From: a virus
Virus record (IMG/VR): IMGVR_UViG_3300032285_004054
Location: 62,001 to 126,000 of that record
Length of the DNA stretch: 64,000 bases
Direction: 5' to 3' (one strand)
Below are positions 57,801 to 64,000 of the stretch, one piece after another (position 1 is the first letter of the stretch; each line of letters starts with the position of its first letter). The position numbers and the translations under genes were made by a program. The notes beneath the pieces were generated by a model. The model worked only from the letters and a program-made list of their open reading frames with translations, was not told the DNA's origin and did not search any database.

Positions 57801-59612
57801 CTGTGTATTAAAACCTGCTTGAAAATAGCAATTTAAACCTGGTTGATAGCAACCTGTAACATCTCCTGTGTCGAAAGGAGCACCTGATAACCAAGCACAC
57901 TCAGTAGCCTGTGTAGAATCGCTTGTGTAGTTAGCTAATTTAAAAATTTTATCAGCTGTTTTTATATCATTCGAAGCAGTTGCATGACGTATATTAATAT
58001 CTGATAACCTAACTGGTGAGCATGATTTAGTTATATCGCTAGGTATATTTGTAGGAAATGTACTTGTAGGTACTATTCGTTGATATGGCCATAAAACAGT
58101 ACTAACTGTATTATTACCTGCAATAGGTATATCAGTATTATACATACTGTACAGCCATGCTTCTTGTACATCTCCTGAAAAAATATTATCCGTGTATGCC
58201 GGTACTTTTGTTTGTACTTTTATTTTATCTGCTGCGTTATAATCTTTACTAGCATACGCTGCACCGTTACCGTTATTGTAAATAAGCTGTGTGTCATTTA
58301 TATTAACCGGATTTACATAAGAGAGTAAAGTTGTATTACTCCAATACGCACGCTGTACAGCGTTTTTATATACTTCTTCAAGATAGTTATAACCTTGTGT
58401 TGTTGATGTACTATAACCAGTCCATTCGACGTCTTCTCCTGACAGCCCGTAACCCGGAAAAGGATATCTAAAAACGGTTTGACTGTTAGAGTTGAACACA
58501 GCATTCATTGTACCTTGACCTGTTGTATAGTCTGTGCGTTTATACCAAGCACCTTCAATACCTAATGCATGTTTTATAAAAATTGTATCTGCTGTCGTAA
58601 TATCACTACCTGCAGTAGCGTCTTGTAGTCCTGCGCTTGATAGAGGTATCGGGTTGTAATACGGCGTGTTTAACGCTTGATCGTAATATGTGCTACCTGG
58701 CCAGTAGAAGAAATTATTACCTTTTAAAACCGATAAACTATAATAATCGGTATTCGTAGAAACTGGAGGTACAGAAGATGAATATTTATTTTCACCTAAA
58801 TATTTTGATGTAATGAAATTTTGTACTTGTGCTATATTCAGACCTAACGTATCAATGTATATTGGATCAGCGCTTAAGTCAAGATTACCTGCACTATAAA
58901 TCCATTCACTAGAGCTTAAAGATAAACCTAAATCAGCAAAATAGTTAGTAGTTGCTTCATCAGTCAGATTAAAGTAACTACTTACAGATACTGTCGGGCT
59001 TTGTCCGAGATAAGTTTGAAAATCATATAAATCTTCAATAGTTAAAGATATTGTATCTTTAATAGCACTTAGCTGAGGTATAGCATTCCACACTGAAGCA
59101 GGTACTGTAATTGAGCTATTTGGTCTTTGTGTGTAGTTTGTTAAAATATCTGTGATGATATTTTGATATAAGCCTATATTTGAACCAACAAGGTTGTACT
59201 GTAGTTTTGTTTTTTGGAGTTTGTCTCTTAACTGACAGTAATAAAGTGCAATATCGCGTAATTTTTTTGCGTAATACGGAATTGCTAACAGCAATTCTTT
59301 TTCATCATATATATTAACCTGGTTATACCATTCTTCTAGTTCTTGATTAGGTATAAAAAGATGTAATTGCTTTAGTAACAGTAAATAATTTTGACGTATT
59401 TGATCAGCTGTAGTAACACGATCAGTTGTTTTATTTTTATACCAATTAGTTAGATAGTCATTATACTGTCTGTATTCTTGACCTGGTATTAAATTACGAT
59501 ACGCTGCATACCAATCTTGATACGATAACGGACTAGCTAAATCAGAAGTATACCCTGCTATACTTGTAGGGGCTGAGTAACGGTTTAGCTGCTGGGTACT
59601 ACTAGTTTCCAC
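54843..59612 (-). CDS. Giant virion structural protein, 1589 aa
   Basis: Start is GTG 59612. The N-terminal 190 residues (SPLSYQDWYAAYRNLIPGQE, then YNDYLTNWYKNKTTDRVTTA, LLAIPYYAKKLRDIALYYCQ, LRDKL) match an N-terminal region I recall from very large virion proteins of marine T4-like phages. The remainder is beta-rich with many Tyr/Asn/Thr, and includes a PKD/Ig-like segment near residues 880-915 (WTVTNNETSETTTYNNVPSF, then SFSPTVTGHYTITLHAL). Lies between the 1200-aa protein and the portal. Probably a baseplate or tail-fibre network component; no T4 gene can be named. Confidence 0.6.
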   Translation of the reverse strand: METSSTQQLNRYSAPTSIAGYTSDLASPLSYQDWYAAYRNLIPGQEYRQYNDYLTNWYKNKTTDRVTTADQIRQNYLLLLKQLHLFIPNQELEEWYNQVNIYDEKELLLAIPYYAKKLRDIALYYCQLRDKLQKTKLQYNLVGSNIGLYQNIITDILTNYTQRPNSSITVPASVWNAIPQLSAIKDTISLTIEDLYDFQTYLGQSPTVSVSSYFNLTDEATTNYFADLGLSLSSSEWIYSAGNLDLSADPIYIDTLGLNIAQVQNFITSKYLGENKYSSSVPPVSTNTDYYSLSVLKGNNFFYWPGSTYYDQALNTPYYNPIPLSSAGLQDATAGSDITTADTIFIKHALGIEGAWYKRTDYTTGQGTMNAVFNSNSQTVFRYPFPGYGLSGEDVEWTGYSTSTTQGYNYLEEVYKNAVQRAYWSNTTLLSYVNPVNINDTQLIYNNGNGAAYASKDYNAADKIKVQTKVPAYTDNIFSGDVQEAWLYSMYNTDIPIAGNNTVSTVLWPYQRIVPTSTFPTNIPSDITKSCSPVRLSDINIRHATASNDIKTADKIFKLANYTSDSTQATECAWLSGAPFDTGDVTGCYQPGLNCYFQAGFNTQFIWQDTTYPSANKVFPSINHQSNCSYITSNLTYLSGNACTCRSVLFTPFGHPGDNLTDNNQLADFIALANTDQHNSFDLNTWVDDDGNDYTTSPDFTWFRTNNTIGWGDGYWVNPYFGFKPNRVYVYGRANVFNVDPSKITLPALVTRYPYSNNKTVWLKGTKQPDGTWINSNLPSDMIIRAGDVLRFERPGLSTFTKYTYHIVPSQITNNINGTSWMTYDYVDAKQTVYVSYPYDSNIIVNQFIQWTVTNNETSETTTYNNVPSFSFSPTVTGHYTITLHALTGTTYNANVSAVTTTTKTVNNGVTSYNTTTDIVNTVPNALFTNIPVLSVVSPYTNTTTLTTYLVPTPGYVLNVPLNGWNYNTSNYDTNGSINQGARPFWAIGNNSKDAKTQYKGFISYGTPQKFVDGHNLITQPDISTIVLSAGNYIRYERNYNQPFTWSEPLPLSYYVNSKAWCTLLFNTTAIPTLSGLSKNINTTLITTPLTTPSTMLLRNHINNQPVEVYYNSVNNFIWNITAVPELLINEYATPAVKTEITVANPWTNLTNTFYPTFAVLPFVGSLSSISQFGGFFCPSNLGASYYINKDYTASIVTSSTSLTGLFNNPYIHIGGRGLTMQDQISPYIITEENNAWLKEPVTSGSAAGNIKKSITKKYQKFIPYQSSNETTSYYELGLITPTSRMSPWGGVNDAEWTDYYNKPVSFTGQVNVDNWTNTQILKETNKQLDCWASDIFGNQYGLYKKLDGVYPSDRNKVTGDIWIKKNSRFVSPAYIALSSTFKSYESTFLYNYLTGGITKIDIFFDTLLIQTPGVVYLEKLQYDYNNDIITSIADNSRHISLATPITPSITRELATVPINNENNFKQLYPFRGNAGETWFLPQEKIIVLSFNDVKDYIIAPELYQYNINTISLTKTFPTLQQDFDILQSLSFLQIISVDPPIISHNSVAREYVLAFLGTSITHVKYLFELKISDTSTPTIINFNVYQPT

Positions 59613-59624
59613 GGTTGTCTATTA

Positions 59625-62600
59625 TTAATTAATGATAAGATTCTTAGTTAGATAGTAACTAAACATACTTTCTATAATACCTCCATCAGCATATAAATCA
59701 TCAGCTGTAGATAGCGTTCTATTAATAGTTGTAAAAGGACTATTCCAATCTATAACACTTTCAATAAAACGTTCATTAAAGCTTACATCAGATAATTTAG
59801 CATATAGCGCTGCACCTGTTAAATTAGGATATAATGTATTAAGCGTTAGTAACGGGTTAGGGTAATAGACAGGATGATACTCATAAAAACGGTATTTTGT
59901 AGGGTCTGATATATTTTGCAATAAACCAAAGGAAGGGTATAGGTTTAACGGGTAGTGTTGTTGATGTTCTTCGGGTAAGAATGTATTAACAGGTACTACA
60001 TTTAAAACAGGTCTAGAATCGTAAATACTTTGTATGTATATTCTTTGACCCGCTGTTACAAAAGCAGTATTAACATCTAACGGATATTTCATACTTTCGT
60101 TTATACTTTCAGATGATAAAGGAGTACTATCTAATATACCCCATAATTTTGTACGAGGTATTGAAGCAATATCAATCATGTTTTGTACTTCAGCAGGATA
60201 TACATTGCTAAAATTAATAGCTGAAACATCCATTGAGCGTGCTAGAGACATTAATTGTGTTATATTACATGTATCAACATCGCTGTGATTGGGTACGAAA
60301 TTCGCAATTCGTTCGTATGTCTTTTGACCTATATCTTCGTAACCGCTAGGGGCTGCAGTACCTACCATAGCGCCTAAATAGCTATCAAAAAGTTTGTCAT
60401 TTTGAGATAAAATATCCGGTAAAGCAAGAGATTTATAATAATCTGCTGTACTAAAACTTTCATTAAGTCTTCTTAAACCAAACGATTTATTAAAGTTATA
60501 GATGTTAAAGTTGTTAGATGCACCGCTTATTGTATCTGTAAAATTAGCATATTTCTGAAACCATTTATTACCTGTCCAGTCTCCAGTAGCTTGAGCAGAT
60601 TTGTAAGGAGGGGCTGTCTGGGTGTATGTAAAAGTGTTTTCGAGGTTATTAAGATACCCGATACTTGTCCATGGTTGTATTTTAAAATAACGAGGGCGAA
60701 TTGACTTTTCTAAAGATGGTGTAGCTGATAATAAAAATACATTATTCATCTTCGAATCAATAACCCAAAGACGATTATAAGGGTCAACAGCTATACCGCC
60801 TAATTCTTCATCATAACCTTTTGCAAAATCAGGATTTAATTCTTTATTTGTAAAATCATCATCACCAGCATTATCATAATAGAAAATATTATTACTAGAG
60901 TCTATATTATTAAATGATAAAAACGCCTTACTAACGTCAAGGTAACTCAATTTTAAATCATTATTGTAAACTGTGGGGTATGTTTCTTTAGGCGGTATAT
61001 ACCAGGAGGATACAGCTGCTGTTGCTCTATCAATAAAACCTATATTTCGTATACCATGTGTAAACCAAATATTATTGTGTTTGTCAAGGCACATATTATT
61101 AGGTCTTGAAAACCAAGTAGGTGTTAGAGGCGGACCGCTACTTACTGTGCTTAAGAGTGTGTACTTTGTATTAACGTATCCTTTAACACTACCTTTACTG
61201 TAATAAACATTAGGGTCACCGTATAGTCTAAAACAACCACCGAAATCCGTGTCATGCATTTCGTCCATTACCCATACCTGATTTTTTTTGTTAATAGCTA
61301 TACCTAGTGTTGTACTTGTATTACCGAGATTAATTTGGTTGAGTACATCCCCTGTTGGACTATATTGTACTAGTAAACTACAAACAGGGTGAGTGTATGT
61401 AACCCAAGCGTTACTATTTGAATCTGTTTCAACAATAGACGGTCTTAATAATTCGTCACCGGTAAAGTTATTATAAGGGGCATCAAATGTATAGTTTATA
61501 GGTATACCTGAGGGAGCAGCAATAGCAGATAAATTGAAATGATAGTCAAGCTTAATTACAGATGCTGTATCAAATAATGTAATCCATGTATTACCGCATC
61601 TATCAATACTTGTATAAGCTGGGGTACAACCTGCTGTGAGATTATTAATACCTGTTATACTTGAAAGTGAAACTGAGCATAAAATTGTACCGGTTGTGTC
61701 TATACGATATAATCTGTCTAATTCAGCATCAGCAGCAACAACGGTATGATCACCCGGAAATAACGATATACTATAGATACCCGAATAACCAGACATTCCG
61801 TAGTTAAACGTATTACCTGGTGTATCTACCCAAGGAGTATCTGTAATAGTTATTGTTGTATCAATTAACGTTCCGTTGCTCTTGTAAATATCAATAGTTG
61901 TACATCCTTCAGGATAAGGCATTGATAATATTTGATATAAGTTTTTATTTTCAGCATTTGAAATCCAAGCTATTGGTGTTGGACCGTAACCACCCGCGTA
62001 GGGAAAATCCCATTCAGCTAAATAAGGATTTTCGTTCGGAACAGTATACGCAACTATAGTAGCGTTTTCAGCAGTAGCGGTAGCTGCAGGTGTAATTGTT
62101 GTAAATACGTAACCGCCTGTATCAAACCCGTTGACATCGGTACGTTGAAAATGTATAGCGTCAGGATCAGTAGTGTAGGGTGTTGTAGCAGAAACATTAA
62201 TCACAGAAGGTACTATATTACCATCTTGATCTATTATATCTAAATTTAAGACTGTTGATAACCCTGTAGGATTATCTACAGGGAAATTGTAAATTATACC
62301 ACTACTTGTTGTCGGTACACCAGTATAACAAAAACGATTTGCAAGATTTGAATGACCGGTTATTAATACCGGTATGGGGTAACCAGCCCATTTACTTGTT
62401 GATATACCGTCAATATAATTACCTGTTACTTTAAAATAATCAGGCTTATAATCATAGAACTGCCAGGCAATAGTAGCACGGGTTACTGTTGTATTACTAT
62501 AACTAAAATATTTGTATGTATTGGTTTCAAGCGGTACAGGTAGTGCTGATGTCTGCAATGTAGCGATAATAACTAACGGGCAATTTTCTGTAGGGTTACC

Positions 62601-63227
62601 TATACTTTGATCATCTCTAAATTTGAATTGACCGGAACCTGAAACAGCTACAACGTTACCGTCTTTATTATACAGATTAACAGTTTCAATATTTAGAGTA
62701 TCAATGGCGTTACCACTTAAATCGTAAAAACTCCAAGTAGGTGTTAAGAATTTCCATTTACCAGTAGCAAAATCAAGCGGTATAGAAGGAGAGTTTGCCG
62801 CAAATAATTTTACTTTAATGGGTTCATTTATTTGAGCAGATATTATGTTAACAGTAAACGGTTCAGGAGAAATTTCTCCGGGTGTACCGAACTGTTTCGG
62901 GTAATTTGCAAACGATATATAATCTCTATAAACGTAGTCAACAGAAATACTCGCAGTATTAGTACTATAGGTATTATCATACCCAAAAGCAGATAATGTA
63001 ACCGTATATATACCTGGAAATTTATATACATGAGACGGGAACAATGTATCGTATGCAATATTACCGTCACCGAAATTCCATATAACTTGTTTTACATTAG
63101 GGTCATACGCGGAAATACTCGTATATGTAGGACCGTTAAAATAAAAAACAGTACCATATACGTCTCCTGATAATTGAGGAACACCTGTAAGTGATGTTGA
63201 GTATATACTAATAGGAGGCGTAACCAT
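59625..63227 (-). CDS. Giant baseplate-region protein with PKD and NHL repeats, 1200 aa
   Basis: Directly follows gp6 on the same strand (9 nt), the place of gp7 in T4 (1032 aa). Residues 30-100 are a PKD-like domain (KQVIWNFGDGNIAYDTLFPS, then HVYKFPGIYTVTLSAFG). Residues about 490-850 carry NHL/Vgb propeller repeats (ITAGCTPAYTSIDRCGNTWI-type, LCLDKHNNIWFTHGIRNIGF, IAVDPYNRLWVIDSKMNNVF). The C-terminal 300 residues (NHSDVDTCNITQLMSLARSM, then IDIASIPRTKLWGI) look like a conserved wedge-associated region. Likely wedge protein with a grafted propeller. Confidence 0.6.
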   Translation of the reverse strand: MVTPPISIYSTSLTGVPQLSGDVYGTVFYFNGPTYTSISAYDPNVKQVIWNFGDGNIAYDTLFPSHVYKFPGIYTVTLSAFGYDNTYSTNTASISVDYVYRDYISFANYPKQFGTPGEISPEPFTVNIISAQINEPIKVKLFAANSPSIPLDFATGKWKFLTPTWSFYDLSGNAIDTLNIETVNLYNKDGNVVAVSGSGQFKFRDDQSIGNPTENCPLVIIATLQTSALPVPLETNTYKYFSYSNTTVTRATIAWQFYDYKPDYFKVTGNYIDGISTSKWAGYPIPVLITGHSNLANRFCYTGVPTTSSGIIYNFPVDNPTGLSTVLNLDIIDQDGNIVPSVINVSATTPYTTDPDAIHFQRTDVNGFDTGGYVFTTITPAATATAENATIVAYTVPNENPYLAEWDFPYAGGYGPTPIAWISNAENKNLYQILSMPYPEGCTTIDIYKSNGTLIDTTITITDTPWVDTPGNTFNYGMSGYSGIYSISLFPGDHTVVAADAELDRLYRIDTTGTILCSVSLSSITGINNLTAGCTPAYTSIDRCGNTWITLFDTASVIKLDYHFNLSAIAAPSGIPINYTFDAPYNNFTGDELLRPSIVETDSNSNAWVTYTHPVCSLLVQYSPTGDVLNQINLGNTSTTLGIAINKKNQVWVMDEMHDTDFGGCFRLYGDPNVYYSKGSVKGYVNTKYTLLSTVSSGPPLTPTWFSRPNNMCLDKHNNIWFTHGIRNIGFIDRATAAVSSWYIPPKETYPTVYNNDLKLSYLDVSKAFLSFNNIDSSNNIFYYDNAGDDDFTNKELNPDFAKGYDEELGGIAVDPYNRLWVIDSKMNNVFLLSATPSLEKSIRPRYFKIQPWTSIGYLNNLENTFTYTQTAPPYKSAQATGDWTGNKWFQKYANFTDTISGASNNFNIYNFNKSFGLRRLNESFSTADYYKSLALPDILSQNDKLFDSYLGAMVGTAAPSGYEDIGQKTYERIANFVPNHSDVDTCNITQLMSLARSMDVSAINFSNVYPAEVQNMIDIASIPRTKLWGILDSTPLSSESINESMKYPLDVNTAFVTAGQRIYIQSIYDSRPVLNVVPVNTFLPEEHQQHYPLNLYPSFGLLQNISDPTKYRFYEYHPVYYPNPLLTLNTLYPNLTGAALYAKLSDVSFNERFIESVIDWNSPFTTINRTLSTADDLYADGGIIESMFSYYLTKNLIIN

Positions 63228-63235
63228 ATAAAGTA

Positions 63236-64000
63236 TTAATTTATAACAATGTAATTAGTTATATTATTGAGATTATTATAGTAAGGAAATTCAAAATAAT
63301 TTAACGAGACGTTGTTTGATGTTGATATGGCATCCTGATAAGGATAGTTAGGGTTCCAGACATATATAGATAGTCCTTCAACTTTAACATCAGGAACGTC
63401 TGTACGGGCCGTGTAAAATGTTTGTACACCATCTACAGCTAAAATTTCTTGTGTTAAGCCTCTAACATCGAGTGTCATACCTAATGATAATCTTAGATTG
63501 CTAAAATAATTTGTAAAAATATTTAGAATGTCGTTTGCAATGGCTTGCTTATTACGTAAAGAATTAGGTAACTGCTTAACTTGTAATTGAATACAGGATT
63601 GATCTCCTGCAGGGTATAACAGCTTACCGGGATTTGCTATACCGATACTAACAGCTTTGTAAACAGGGTCAATAAAGACAATCTCAGCTGTTGTTAAAGC
63701 AGTATCAGATAATGATGATTTTATTAACTGTTTTTGTGCAGGTGCTAAATAGTTAAATGTTGTGTTGGTAGCGCGAGGTGCAACAACTAGATATATATTG
63801 TTAAAGTTACAACTATCAGCGTATAATACCTGATTTATTAAAGCTCTATCTGTTAGGTTAGGGTTATTAACACCAAGCTTATAAAAATATTGTAAATATT
63901 GAGATACGTAATCGGTATTGTTTACAACTCTAACGTCGGTAATAAGATTTGCAAAGTTTGTTTGTATAAACGTTTGAAAATCTTTGGTAGTTACAAGGCG
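63236..64000 (-). CDS. 6: Baseplate wedge protein, T4 gp6-like, C-terminal part (partial)
   Basis: I read the minus frame from 64000 to the stop at 63236 without interruption (about 254 codons); the ATG at 63478 is internal. Landmarks: VVTTKDFQTFIQTNFANLIT, then DVRVVNNTDYVSQYLQYFYK; NNIYLVVAPRATNTTFNYLA; EIVFIDPVYKAVSIGIANPG; SLGMTLDVRGLTQEILAVDG and VQTFYTARTDVPDVKVEGLS. Order and style match the C-terminal half of T4-like gp6, which dimerises to form the baseplate ring. The start lies beyond the window. Confidence 0.75.
   Translation of the reverse strand, partial: RLVTTKDFQTFIQTNFANLITDVRVVNNTDYVSQYLQYFYKLGVNNPNLTDRALINQVLYADSCNFNNIYLVVAPRATNTTFNYLAPAQKQLIKSSLSDTALTTAEIVFIDPVYKAVSIGIANPGKLLYPAGDQSCIQLQVKQLPNSLRNKQAIANDILNIFTNYFSNLRLSLGMTLDVRGLTQEILAVDGVQTFYTARTDVPDVKVEGLSIYVWNPNYPYQDAISTSNNVSLNYFEFPYYNNLNNITNYIVIN

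Overview
The window is a continuous stretch of a tailed-phage genome from the T4-like myovirus group. Recognisable T4 head and neck counterparts are present: portal (gp20), prohead protease (gp21), scaffold (gp22), major capsid (gp23), neck proteins (gp13, gp14), head-completion nuclease-like gp4, and baseplate wedge gp6. There is also a T4-type late promoter octamer (TATAAATA and one-base variants) directly in front of many genes on both strands. DNA is AT-rich and coding density is very high. Shine-Dalgarno sequences are nearly absent. A lipoprotein-type unimolecular spanin points to a Gram-negative host. An alginate-lyase-like depolymerase, the non-SD starts and adhesin repeats of the GNVGINT type would fit a marine or Bacteroidota-like host, but the host is inference. 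No rRNA, tRNA, CRISPR array or insertion sequence was seen.

Layout. 1-14.4 kb (+): fibre and adhesin block, with very large surface proteins, a glycine-rich adhesin, NHL/Vgb-type propeller proteins, a tail-collar protein and two tail assembly chaperones. 14.4-16.5 kb (+): a candidate internal head protein, a degenerate nucleotidyltransferase-like protein and gp14. 16.5-19.9 kb: small genes on both strands with a FEN/RNase H nuclease and an HExxH protein. 20-22 kb (-): a repeat-rich fibre. 22-23.3 kb (+): a membrane-anchored GAF-like protein and small genes. 23.3-27.6 kb (-): candidate internal head proteins, then a lysis cassette (endolysin, holin-like, two mini membrane proteins, u-spanin) and APS kinase. 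27.7-32.9 kb: LpxH-like phosphoesterase, glycosyltransferase, a possible nuclease-fold protein and PhoH. 32.9-39.4 kb (-): a three-gene tail-hub/spike block, including a gp5-like hub carrying two inserted cell-wall-active-looking domains. 39.5-41.3 kb (+): GT9-like glycosyltransferase overlapping a sulfotransferase. 41.2-44.4 kb (-): four paralogous fibres. 44.5-50.5 kb (-): capsid module (gp23, gp22, 50-aa core protein, gp21, gp4, gp13) with one membrane-protein gene on the opposite strand. 50.5-52.9 kb: depolymerase and fibre genes meeting tail to tail at what looks like a rearrangement junction. 52.9-64 kb (-): portal, two giant virion proteins and gp6.

How it works together: most of the window is late, virion-building information. 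Each gene or short overlapping gene pair tends to have its own late box 13-22 nt from the start codon, so predicted transcripts are leaderless or nearly so. The capsid module builds and matures the prohead. Several small proteins carry N-termini that look like T4 capsid-targeting peptides with a gp21-type cut site. The hub, spike, lysis and depolymerase genes handle the host envelope. APS kinase, sulfotransferase and two glycosyltransferases could form a glycan-sulfation route. The most unusual points are the near-leaderless late promoters, the modular N-terminal docking domain shared by six fibres, the hub with two inserted hydrolase-like domains, the QFLG-repeat virion protein, the possible PAPS/sulfation route, and the broken tail-to-tail gene junction at 51.9 kb.
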